A DNA stretch of 64,000 nucleotides from Candidatus Enterococcus willemsii. Lineage in GTDB: Bacteria > Bacillota > Bacilli > Lactobacillales > Enterococcaceae. A program made the translations under genes and the position numbers. Of the stretch, positions 17,474 to 25,057 are shown piece after piece. Below the pieces are notes generated by a model, which made no database searches, was not told the DNA's origin, and worked only from the letters and a program-made list of their open reading frames with translations. How positions within the stretch are numbered: position 1 is the first letter of the stretch; each line of letters opens with the position of its first letter. The stretch covers positions 1 through 64,000 of the forward strand of contig NZ_MAEL01000046.1 of the NCBI RefSeq assembly GCF_009933335.1. The letters run 5' to 3'.

Positions 17474-18219
17474 TCATTGATTATTTTCCACGTAACTTTC
17501 ATCACCAATCTTCAATAGTTCATATTTACCATCTTGATAAGTTAAAGTAGTAACACTACCATTTCCAATATTTTCCCCTTGATAGTTATCTGGCAGAACT
17601 GCCTCTAGTAAGACCGGAATCATCCCACCAGATGAAACAATCAATACATTACCACCACCAAGTTTTTCAGCCTCCTCTATCACTTGTGTCATCGCCTCTT
17701 TTGCTCGCTTGTTAACCTCTTTTGTTGTCTCAGCTAAACCCAAATCATCTGCTGCTGCAATATCATCAGCAGTCACTTCTTCCCAATTGGCAATCCCGGT
17801 TTTTTCAGTAATTATTTGCATCACTTCTTCATCTGTACTGCCTTCAAAACCTCCATAAAAAAACTCTCTAAATCCAATATGTTCTTGCAATTCAGGTACT
17901 TTATTTTCATTATTCTTCAAAATAAGCTCAGCTGTTTTACGCTGTCTTCCTAAATCGCTAGAATATGCTGTAACAAATTTGACTTCACTCAAACCCTTGC
18001 CTACTTGTTCTGCTTGCTTTTCCCCGACATCGGTTAATGGGGTATCACTCCAACCTTGAGTTTGACCAGTAGTATTAAAGAATGTTTTTCCGTGACGTAC
18101 TAAATAAATAGTAATTGGCTCTTCTTTAGCTTCCTCTGTTTTTTCATTATTTTTACCACATGCACCTAATAAAAAGATTATTAAAAAGGCAATAACTGAT
18201 AACTTGATATTTTTTTCAT
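17474..18219 (-). pseudogene. Second histidine phosphatase lipoprotein, frameshifted in the signal peptide
   Basis: Downstream of the frameshift the sequence encodes a full histidine phosphatase (LVRHGKTFFN, GWSDTPLTD, SSDLGRQRKTAELIL, FREFFYGGFEG, IVSSGGMIP) preceded by a lipoprotein signal ending LLGAC. The proper ATG with AGGAGG is at 18219, but the A-run directly after it has seven As (18210-18216) where eight would keep the frame; as written translation stops after 12 codons. The second catalytic histidine (SHG in the paralogue) is replaced by Ser (SSGG), a further sign of decay or altered function. Slippage in the A-run could restore the frame. It is the first gene of the pair. Confidence 0.75.
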
Positions 18220-18296
18220 TTTTATCCTCCTAAAAGTAACTATATTTTTGTAACCACTAATTCCACAACAAGACTAAAATTCCCTCCCTTCAAAAA

Positions 18297-18360
18297 AAGA
18301 ACCCAAGAAAGGATACAAAGAGAATCTCTTCATATCTTTCTTGAGTTCTGCCTGATCGTA
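18297..18360 (-). promoter_or_regulatory. Attenuator-like leader with intrinsic terminator
   Basis: On the minus strand a long stem (AGAACTCAAGAAAGAT pairing with ATCCTTTCTTGGGTTCT, plus an inner AAGAGA/TCTCTT) ends in T7, about 75 bases before the start of the phosphatase lipoprotein gene and downstream of its promoter. Upstream leader sequence (about 18350-18410) contains further short complementary segments such as ATCAG/CTGAT. This is the layout of a riboswitch or other attenuator, but I do not recognise the class. Confidence 0.6.
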
Positions 18361-18445
18361 TCAGTAACATACTCTGATTCAAAGCTACGGCGCTAGGAAT
18401 CATTTTTTGTTTTCTAACAATGAATGTATCATAAGAGGGCAACGA

Positions 18446-18459
18446 TGTAAACGCTTTCA
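18446..18459 (-). promoter_or_regulatory. cre site (CcpA)
   Basis: On the minus strand TGAAAGCGTTTACA matches the cre consensus TGWNANCGNTNWCA at every position. It directly abuts a TATAAT -10 hexamer (18460-18465), so CcpA bound here would block initiation of the phosphatase lipoprotein operon. Confidence 0.85.
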
Positions 18460-18465
18460 ATTATA
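18460..18465 (-). promoter_or_regulatory. -10 element of the phosphatase lipoprotein operon
   Basis: TATAAT on the minus strand. A TTACAT hexamer lies 19 bases upstream as a poor -35. The cre site starts at the next base downstream. Confidence 0.55.
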
Positions 18466-18489
18466 ATACTATCTTATTTAAAGTATGTA

Positions 18490-18510
18490 ACATCTAATTA
18501 AATTAGATGT
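18490..18510. repeat. Perfect inverted repeat
   Basis: ACATCTAATT and AATTAGATGT flank a single A. It lies between the trxA terminator and the promoter of the phosphatase lipoprotein operon, near the putative -35, so it may be an operator. Confidence 0.5.
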
Positions 18511-18515
18511 GTAAA

Positions 18516-18544
18516 CAAAAAAGGGACTTCCCTCCCTTTTTTGT
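18516..18544 (-). terminator. Terminator of trxA
   Basis: AAAAAAGGG pairs with CCCTTTTTT around an 8-nt loop, with T-runs in both directions, 16 bases after the trxA stop codon. Confidence 0.8.
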
Positions 18545-18559
18545 CTAATATATATTTAT

Positions 18560-18871
18560 TTAACGTAGTTCTTCAACCGTTTCTCTCAACTCTTCAATCA
18601 TTCGAACGCCAATTAAACGATCCACTAAGTTACCATTTTTAAAGAAGAGTAATGTTGGAATACTTTGAATTCCAAATTGTGCAGATAATTCTGGTTCATC
18701 ATCCACATTCACTTTATAAATTTGAACTTCAGTTCCAGCATATTCTTCTGCTAAATTTTCCAATATTGGTGTTTGCATTTTACAAGGTCCACACCATACA
18801 GCCCAAAAATCTACTATTTGTACGCCTGTTGTAATCGTCTCTTTAAAATTATCTTTTGTTAAATTATTCAT
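18560..18871 (-). CDS. trxA: Thioredoxin
   Basis: A 103-residue cytoplasmic thioredoxin with the redox motif WCGPC (about residues 27-31), the preceding VDFWAVWCGPCKM strand-helix and the conserved cis-proline in SIPTLLFF. It reduces protein disulfides using electrons from thioredoxin reductase. Start chosen from GAAGGA upstream of the ATG. It is transcribed alone, divergently from a GntR-family gene, from a TTGACA-18-TAGAAT promoter whose start region overlaps a 26-bp perfect palindrome. It may be an accessory rather than the main thioredoxin, given this dedicated regulation. Confidence 0.93.
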   Translation of the reverse strand: MNNLTKDNFKETITTGVQIVDFWAVWCGPCKMQTPILENLAEEYAGTEVQIYKVNVDDEPELSAQFGIQSIPTLLFFKNGNLVDRLIGVRMIEELRETVEELR

Positions 18872-18902
18872 TTCAAATCCTTCTTTCTAGGTTGCACACA
18901 AT

Positions 18903-18928
18903 TAGTTGTCTAGTTAACTAGACAACTA
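18903..18928. promoter_or_regulatory. 26-bp perfect palindromic operator of trxA
   Basis: Two 13-bp arms reading TAGTTGTCTAGTT and AACTAGACAACTA with no spacer. It begins one base downstream of the trxA -10 hexamer, so a bound protein would block initiation. The divergent GntR-family gene is the likely source of the binding protein (inference). Confidence 0.75.
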
Positions 18929-18929
18929 T

Positions 18930-18959
18930 ATTCTAAATGAGTTATACTAGATTTGTCAA
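18930..18959 (-). promoter_or_regulatory. trxA promoter
   Basis: On the minus strand TTGACA (18959-18954) and TAGAAT (18935-18930) are separated by 18 bases, followed directly by the palindromic operator. Confidence 0.7.
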
Positions 18960-19047
18960 CTATATAAAACATGTGGGTCTCTTGACCTTTTGTTTCAGGT
19001 TGACTACTATAAAACATATAATTTACTATTGAAAGTTGGTTTATCCT

Positions 19048-19725
19048 ATGAAACATATGGAATTGCCTTTAAAAATTCAACCTTCTCTACCTTTATCAGT
19101 GAATACACAAATTAAAGAACAGATTAAAGTATTGATTGCTAAAAAGTTTTTACAACCAGGTGATTACCTCCCATCCACAAATCAATTAGCCCAATTATTA
19201 TCTTTAAATAAAAACACCATCCTTGGAGCCTATACCCAATTAAAAGACGAAGGATTATTAGAAACAGGAAAAGGCATTGGCACACGTGTAGCCAATGAGC
19301 AACAAATCGCAAAACATTTTAAAGATGATACTTACCTCGCTTTAGTTCAAGAAATTGTAGAGAAAGTTTCTACTTCTGAATATGCGGTTGAAAATATTCT
19401 TTTATCTGGTGTCGCATATAACCAGCTCTATGATTTCTCAGAATCAAACAAAAAACGTTACCTATTCATCGAATGTAAAAAAAGCGCTTGTCGCTTCTAT
19501 ATCGATGAAATTACACATAGTACCAATGCCATTATTGATTCCATTGATACAAAAGAAGTCTCCACAGAGAGACTTCAACATGCTATTGACGATGCGGATG
19601 TTGTCATTACACAAAATAATATTCTTGAAAGTTTAAATAAACGTGTAAGTTTTGACCAAACCAAAGTAATTGGTGTTTCTTCTTCTGGAGATATCAATTT
19701 GCTATTTCAAATGATTCAAGATTAG
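19048..19725 (+). CDS. GntR family transcriptional regulator
   Basis: A 225-residue DNA-binding protein. The N-terminal GntR winged helix (about 10-78) reads LPLSVNTQIKEQIKVLI, PSTNQLAQLLSLNKNTILGAYTQLKDEGLLETGKGIGTRV. The C-terminal ~150 residues do not match an effector domain I recognise; they contain a predicted alpha/beta region with a single Cys pair region (ECKKSACRFYID) that could be redox-sensitive, which is speculation. The start is uncertain: no strong ribosome binding site is visible, and an in-frame TTG at 19036 is possible. Divergent from trxA across the 26-bp palindrome, so it probably controls trxA and itself. Confidence 0.82.
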   Translation: MKHMELPLKIQPSLPLSVNTQIKEQIKVLIAKKFLQPGDYLPSTNQLAQLLSLNKNTILGAYTQLKDEGLLETGKGIGTRVANEQQIAKHFKDDTYLALVQEIVEKVSTSEYAVENILLSGVAYNQLYDFSESNKKRYLFIECKKSACRFYIDEITHSTNAIIDSIDTKEVSTERLQHAIDDADVVITQNNILESLNKRVSFDQTKVIGVSSSGDINLLFQMIQD

Positions 19726-19766
19726 GTGAATGGTCATTTATGAAGTGCTTAATTATCAAACAATTT

Positions 19767-19804
19767 AAAAATGGTAATCCTCTTTCAAGGACTACCATTT
19801 TTTA
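19767..19804. terminator. Bidirectional terminator
   Basis: AAAAATGGTA and TACCATTTTT with inner TCC/GGA form a stem with A- and T-tracts on both sides, separating the converging GntR and PTS EIIA genes. Confidence 0.8.
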
Positions 19805-20173
19805 TTATTCCACTATTCGAAACTCCCGCCCATTTGTCACTACAATCGGTGTTTCAATTGAATAACCACTTTTCTTAATCTGATCAATATCAAATTCCAT
19901 TAATAAATCGCCCACTTTAATGGTATCTCCTGCTTGGACTTTTGGTACAAAACCTTGCTTTTTCAAATTCACTGTATCAATACCAATATGAATCAATAAT
20001 TCTGTACCAGTGTCAGATTTCAAACCTATGGCATGGTACGTATCAAATATCATTTCGACTGTGCCATTAAATGGTGCATAGACTTTACCTTCTGTTGGAC
20101 GAATAGCAAACCCATCGTCCAATAATTTTTGAGAAAACATTTCATCTGGTACTTCACTTAAGTCAATTTTTTT
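19805..20173 (-). pseudogene. EIIA domain of a beta-glucoside PTS permease, out of frame
   Basis: This is the C-terminal EIIA domain (KIDLSEVPDEMFSQKLLDDGFAIRPTEGKVYAPFNG to ...VVTNGREFRIVE, phospho-histidine in LLIHIG) of the permease encoded just upstream. It is separated by a +1 frame change at a run of seven As (minus strand; 20167-20173). With six As it would continue the EIIBC frame through KGEKIDLSE. I see no ribosome binding site with a proper start codon for separate translation; the nominal open frame that extends upstream to 20242 has an unrelated, lysine/tyrosine-rich N-terminus. Loss of EIIA may be compensated by another glucose-type EIIA. Confidence 0.7.
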
Positions 20174-21602
20174 CACCTTTAATAGGGAGTAGAATTTCTT
20201 GTACTTCGGATACAATTGATTCTTCTTGCTCCATTTCATCAACAGTTTGATTTACCTTCCCATCCAGACCTAAAATCATCGTCAAAACAAATCCACCAAC
20301 TAAAGCGATAGACACACCAATCAAAATATGAATAAAGCTTGTAGCAGAATACGTTGAAATTGCCAAAATCCCTGGTAATGCCACAGCAGTACTATATGCA
20401 TGGAAAATGCTTAAATAAGCTGCTGCAACCCCTGCTGATAACAAAGCTGCATAAAATGGCTTTTTATATTTTAAATTATAGCCATACATTGCCGGCTCTG
20501 TGATTCCTAAGAATGCTGTTGTTGCTGCAGTGAACGCTCCTGTTTTTTCAACTTTATTTTTTAATTTGAAGCCAACAGCAAATGCCGCACCTGCTTGCGC
20601 TAAGTTTCCTGCTAATAATGCAGGAATAATAACTGTTTTACCAGTTTCTGCAACTTCTTGTACCATAATCGGTGTAATTGCATAATGCATACCGAACATG
20701 ACCAATACAGGTCGAAGTGCACCAAGCAAGAACGCACCAACTAATCCACCAGTATTATATAACCAATTCACTCCTTGAGCGATATAAATACCAAGATAAG
20801 AGCCAATCGGTCCTAATACACCTAATTGCAAAGGAATCATAATGAACAACGTTAGTAAAGGAACCAATAAAATTTTGAGCATGTCTGGCATAACTTTTTC
20901 AATCCATTTATAGACATAACTCATCACCCAAACGGCAATAATAATCGGGAAAACTGTTGACTTGTAATTGACAAACAACAATGGCAAACCAAAGAAATCT
21001 AAGGCTTGAATCCCAGTTTCTGCTGCTTGCAACGCTCCATTTTGAATCGTAGGATACATATAAGCAGCTGCTAGAGCGATTGCCATATATTCATTTGTTT
21101 TGAATTTCTTTGCAGCACTGACAGCAAGGAAGAATGGTAAGAAATAGAAGATTAAATCGCCTGTCATTTGCAACAACTTGATGACATCTGATTCGGGTGA
21201 AATCAATTGAAAATTTGTCAAGATTGCATTAACAGACTGCACCATCCCACAACCAATTAAAATAGGCAAAGTTGGGCTAAAAATTCCTGCAATCGTTTCA
21301 ATAAACAAACCAAATGAGAGTTTTTTCTTCTCTGTCTCTCCAGATACATCATTACTTTCTGGTAATAGTGTTGAAAATGCACCATATACACCGGTGACTT
21401 TTCCGCCTAAAACAATTTGTAATTGACCGTTACTAAACTGAGCACGAATGACATCAGGTAATTTTTCTAAAGACGTTAAATCTATTAATTCTTCATTTTG
21501 AACATTTAATCTAAGACGAGTGGCACAGTGTGTGGCATTTTGGACATTCTCTTTTCCACCAACTTGACTCAATATTTTCTTTGCTAATTCCTCATTATTC
21601 AC
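20163..21602 (-). CDS. PTS beta-glucoside-specific EIIBC (EIIA lost by frameshift)
   Basis: A 479-residue PTS permease with EIIB (phospho-cysteine Cys26 in ATHCATRLRL) and a multi-pass EIIC domain (about 100-450, with GITEPAMYGYNLKYKKPFY). It is a paralogue of the bglP product in this window and is expected to import and phosphorylate a beta-glucoside. The reading frame ends shortly after EIIC at a seven-A run, detaching the EIIA domain encoded downstream. The start is GTG, overlapping the upstream phospho-beta-glucosidase gene by four bases, with AGAGGGG upstream. It belongs to a GH1-EIIBC(A) operon behind a PRD-type regulator gene. Confidence 0.88.
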   Translation of the reverse strand: MNNEELAKKILSQVGGKENVQNATHCATRLRLNVQNEELIDLTSLEKLPDVIRAQFSNGQLQIVLGGKVTGVYGAFSTLLPESNDVSGETEKKKLSFGLFIETIAGIFSPTLPILIGCGMVQSVNAILTNFQLISPESDVIKLLQMTGDLIFYFLPFFLAVSAAKKFKTNEYMAIALAAAYMYPTIQNGALQAAETGIQALDFFGLPLLFVNYKSTVFPIIIAVWVMSYVYKWIEKVMPDMLKILLVPLLTLFIMIPLQLGVLGPIGSYLGIYIAQGVNWLYNTGGLVGAFLLGALRPVLVMFGMHYAITPIMVQEVAETGKTVIIPALLAGNLAQAGAAFAVGFKLKNKVEKTGAFTAATTAFLGITEPAMYGYNLKYKKPFYAALLSAGVAAAYLSIFHAYSTAVALPGILAISTYSATSFIHILIGVSIALVGGFVLTMILGLDGKVNQTVDEMEQEESIVSEVQEILLPIKGEKN

Positions 21603-23002
21603 AACGATTCCCCTCTTTCATTAATAATCGTTTGATACCAGTAAAAGCTTTTTTTCTTAATACGTCTCATGTCTTTCAACTCTTCATTATCACGATTGAC
21701 ATAAACAAATCCGTAACGTTTGTCCATGCCTTCACGCCCACTAACCAAATCGATAAATGACCAGGCACAATAGCCTAATACTGGATAACCTAACCCTAAG
21801 CAATCTTTAATTTGTGATAGATGATTGTGAATATACTCAATGCGATAATCATCCTCTACTTGATTATTTTCTAATACGTCATATGCTCCTAACCCATTTT
21901 CAGTCACTAAAATAGGTAATTGATAGCGGTTATAAAAATCCATAATCGCTAATTTCATTCCTTCTGGACAAATATTCCATCCCCAATCTGTTTGAGTAAT
22001 GTTATCATTCGTTGTGATTTCATAAATTCCTGGTTCTTCTTGAATAAATACCGTCTTCTCGTGATATGAAAATTGTTCTTTTTTATTTGTAGCTACGGTC
22101 TGATTTAAGTAATAATTCATCCCTAAAAAATCAGGTGTGTTATTTCTCATTAATTCCATATCTTCTGATTCAATTTCTGGTAAAATATCACGATCTTCCA
22201 TATACTTCCAATGCAACGGAGCAAAGCGTCCACGACAATGTAATTCAGTAATATAGTACGTTGATAATTCATTAAATTCCATTGCTGCCAATGTATCCTC
22301 TGGTCGATTGCTATTAGGAATCGCATACATTGGATTGATGACTGGCCCAATTTGCGCATGTGGCAATAATTCATGACAAAGTTTAATCACTCGAGCCGTC
22401 GCTACACACATGTGATAGTTCATCTGTTCAGCTAATTTTAAATAGTCTTTTCCTTCTATTTCTTCTGAAATACCTAAACGGCTAGGAATTTTCAATAAGT
22501 GATCCTGCTCATTAATCGTCAACCAGTACTTGACTTTATCACCAAAATTCTCGAATAATACTTCGGCAAACCTTTCAAAATCATCAATTGCCTCACGTGA
22601 TGCCCATCCACCATATCTACCAACCAATGCTTGCGGGTATTCAAAATGATAAATTGTTACAATCGGTTCCATGCCATTAGCAGTCACTTCATCCAATAAT
22701 TTTTTATAAAAGTCAATACCTGCTGGATTAATTGTTTTACCATCAGGCATAATTCGTACCCACGAAAGTGATAAGCGATAAGCTTTTAATCCCAATTCTT
22801 TCATAAGCGCAATGTCTTCCTGGTAATGATGATAATGATCGCTAGCAACAGAAAAATCAGTAATTCCTTTCTTTTTAGGTTGGATATCATGAACAGCAAT
22901 CCCTCGTCCATCTACATCTGCTGCTCCTTCTACTTGAAAAGCGGATGTTGCTGCTCCAAATAAAAATTCTTCTGGAAATTGTTTTAATCGATTATGATAC
23001 AT
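21599..23002 (-). CDS. 6-phospho-beta-glucosidase (GH1)
   Basis: A 467-residue GH1 phospho-beta-glycosidase with FLFGAATSAFQVEGA, the acid/base glutamate in LTINEQD and the nucleophile in VTENGLGA, plus the C-terminal DKRYGFVYVNRDNEE and KKKSFYWYQ typical of the 6-phospho type. Two adjacent ATGs are possible; the second is better spaced from AGGAGG. It is the first gene of an operon with the EIIBC permease, whose GTG start overlaps its stop. It differs enough from the bglA product in this window to suggest different beta-glucoside substrates. Confidence 0.91.
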   Translation of the reverse strand: MYHNRLKQFPEEFLFGAATSAFQVEGAADVDGRGIAVHDIQPKKKGITDFSVASDHYHHYQEDIALMKELGLKAYRLSLSWVRIMPDGKTINPAGIDFYKKLLDEVTANGMEPIVTIYHFEYPQALVGRYGGWASREAIDDFERFAEVLFENFGDKVKYWLTINEQDHLLKIPSRLGISEEIEGKDYLKLAEQMNYHMCVATARVIKLCHELLPHAQIGPVINPMYAIPNSNRPEDTLAAMEFNELSTYYITELHCRGRFAPLHWKYMEDRDILPEIESEDMELMRNNTPDFLGMNYYLNQTVATNKKEQFSYHEKTVFIQEEPGIYEITTNDNITQTDWGWNICPEGMKLAIMDFYNRYQLPILVTENGLGAYDVLENNQVEDDYRIEYIHNHLSQIKDCLGLGYPVLGYCAWSFIDLVSGREGMDKRYGFVYVNRDNEELKDMRRIKKKSFYWYQTIINERGESL

Positions 23003-23061
23003 CATTATCCTCCTATTTTTCTTTTATGACATGTCTGATGTGTTTTATTATAAAAGAAACA

Positions 23062-23108
23062 AAAAAAAGAGCCATTCACTCTTTTTCCATCAAAAACAGA
23101 AAAAGAGT
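23062..23108 (-). terminator. Terminator of the PRD regulator gene
   Basis: ACTCTTTTT pairs with AAAAAGAGT, and an overlapping AAAGAG/CTCTTT stem ends in T8 on the minus strand. Either can end the regulator transcript before the GH1 gene. Confidence 0.7.
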
Positions 23109-23114
23109 AAACAG

Positions 23115-24854
23115 CTAATCAGTAGCTAATAATTTACGGACAACTTGGTAAAATCTATTTAATTTATTATCTTGGATACAATAATTCGCAACAATCACTT
23201 TCTTTAAATGATGATCTTTGTATAAAACAGAATGGGCGAATTCATATATCTGAATCTGGCTTTTCTCAGTAAATGCTGCAAAATAGCCAATCTCTCCTTC
23301 TAATACCAAATCATATGTCTGATAATTCCCTAGATATTCATTTTGTAAAACATCAAGCAGATTTACTTTCAGTTGCACTTGAATAGTTGGTAATACGTAT
23401 TTTCTTTCATCTTCAAGTAACTGCATTTGGTCTTCTCGTCTCAAGCATCCATCTAAGTATAGTTTTACTAAATCAATGTCTTGATTCATAAGCATTTTGG
23501 AGATTAGTAACGCTTGCGGGTTATTGACGATGACGGGAACTTCTGTCGTAACTACCATCAAGGTATTTACTTGGAGCTCTTCTTTTCTAGCTTGGTAATA
23601 ATATTGTGGGAATACCTTCCATGAAATCTGCCTATCTTGAGTAATAGCCTCTAGCTTTTGAATGCTATCATGGATCAAACTTGGAGTACTATCACTAATG
23701 TATAAAACATTTTTAGTTTCTTTTGAAGGCTCTAAAAAACTAGCGAAGTAGGGAATAATATAAGCAATTTCTGATTCATGGATATCTAGTTGAAAAATTG
23801 GTAAAAAATAATCTCGAATAATCTGGGCAGTTAAAGGGTAGCTATTATTGATTGTTCTTTTCTCAAAATTAGCCACATCAATATCGTTTTCTTGGCGGAT
23901 TTTCAATTTATGCATATGAAGTAAGAATTGCTTTTTTTGGTGAGCGTTCATTTTAATCTCCAGCCCGAACTCATCGGATATCTTTTGACAAAATAGGATC
24001 AATTGTTGTTCCAATACGTTATGACTTAGTAGTTTTTTCTCTGTATCGATGACATTTAATTCATTTAATTTTCTTTGGCAACTCCATAAATCCGATTCTG
24101 TCAATGTAAAACCTAAATCTTTTTGCACTGCATCATAAATTTCTAACATTAATTTTGAAACAGGAATGGGTAAAATGTTTTCATCAAATAAAAATTGCTG
24201 TTGATTTCGAACAATCGTAATTAACAAAAAATTATAGAAAGTTGTAAATGCCAACCCAGAGACATAATAATCATGTTTAATAAATAATTCTTGCACAATT
24301 GAGTATAGTTGATCCATCACACGGTTCAAGTCAAAACCGTCTTCTAGCAATGGCAAAGTACTTGTATTTAAAAAGAAATATTTAGCAAGAAAATTTCTTT
24401 TTTGTAACTCGGACCATGGTATACGTAATCCTTTTATAGAAGACACCTCAATATATTTACGTAAACGCCAAGATTTATCTAAATGACGACTCAACATCGA
24501 TTTTGATAAAAATAAGTGATTGGCTAAATTTTCCATACTAATATAATCTCTTTCAAACAGTAGAATCATCAAAATTTGATTCGTCCGATCTTTGTCAATG
24601 TATTCTTCTTGATTTAACTGAAAAGATTGCTCGATTAACTGTTGTGTCTGTGAGCTGATATGGTTAAGTGAGTAGCCTTTTTTCGAATCGTACGTAATCT
24701 GTTCTTCAAACGAAAGCAACTGATTAAGTCCTTTTATTTCATTTTTAACTGTTTTTTCTGATGTTTGTAATACATTCATCAAGTATTTTAACTGAATGCC
24801 ATCAGTCATACTTGCAATGTAAGATAAGATTAGTAATTGGCGATACGTCAGCAT
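23115..24854 (-). CDS. PRD-domain (BglG/Mga-like) transcriptional regulator
   Basis: A 579-residue regulator with two N-terminal helix-turn-helix regions (about 1-60, LQTSEKTVKNEIKGLNQLL, and about 90-150, LANHLFLSKSMLSRHLDKSWRLRKYIEVSSIKGLRI), PRD-like helical domains in the middle and an EIIB-like alpha/beta region (about 385-450, NVLYISDSTPSLIHDSIQKL...VVTTEVPVI). This is the architecture of PTS-controlled transcription activators. The usual PRD histidines are not clearly conserved, so phosphorylation control is uncertain. It lies directly upstream of the GH1-EIIBC operon, which it probably activates. Confidence 0.78.
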   Translation of the reverse strand: MLTYRQLLILSYIASMTDGIQLKYLMNVLQTSEKTVKNEIKGLNQLLSFEEQITYDSKKGYSLNHISSQTQQLIEQSFQLNQEEYIDKDRTNQILMILLFERDYISMENLANHLFLSKSMLSRHLDKSWRLRKYIEVSSIKGLRIPWSELQKRNFLAKYFFLNTSTLPLLEDGFDLNRVMDQLYSIVQELFIKHDYYVSGLAFTTFYNFLLITIVRNQQQFLFDENILPIPVSKLMLEIYDAVQKDLGFTLTESDLWSCQRKLNELNVIDTEKKLLSHNVLEQQLILFCQKISDEFGLEIKMNAHQKKQFLLHMHKLKIRQENDIDVANFEKRTINNSYPLTAQIIRDYFLPIFQLDIHESEIAYIIPYFASFLEPSKETKNVLYISDSTPSLIHDSIQKLEAITQDRQISWKVFPQYYYQARKEELQVNTLMVVTTEVPVIVNNPQALLISKMLMNQDIDLVKLYLDGCLRREDQMQLLEDERKYVLPTIQVQLKVNLLDVLQNEYLGNYQTYDLVLEGEIGYFAAFTEKSQIQIYEFAHSVLYKDHHLKKVIVANYCIQDNKLNRFYQVVRKLLATD

Positions 24855-24985
24855 ATTCCCTTGCTCCTTTTTGAGACCTTCTACCCTTTTCCCTCAACTT
24901 ATTTCTTATTTTCAAGTTTAGCGAATCTTAGCTATTCGTCAAGTGGTTGTTAGTGGTTATCATTTTAATTAATAGAGTCTATAAC

Positions 24986-25030
24986 TAAAAAAAAGTGTTG
25001 AAAGAAACTGAAATTATTTCTTTCAACACT
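24986..25030 (-). terminator. Terminator of the nucleoside operon
   Basis: AGTGTTGAAAGAAA and its perfect 14-bp complement surround a 9-nt loop, followed by T8 on the minus strand, 28 bases after the ribokinase stop codon. Confidence 0.88.
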
Positions 25031-25057
25031 AAAATTTATCTAGTAATTTAATATTAT

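Noticed and set aside
18340-18410. Known riboswitch class or tRNA-like element in the phosphatase leader
   Set aside because: I compared it by eye with TPP, SAM, FMN, preQ1, purine, glycine, lysine, fluoride, T-box and yybP-ykoY cores and saw no match; reported only as an unknown attenuator.
20163-20180. Programmed -1 ribosomal frameshift (A-AAA-AAT type) joining EIIC and EIIA
   Set aside because: A -1 shift meets a TAA two codons later. Only a +1 shift or loss of one A reaches the EIIA frame.
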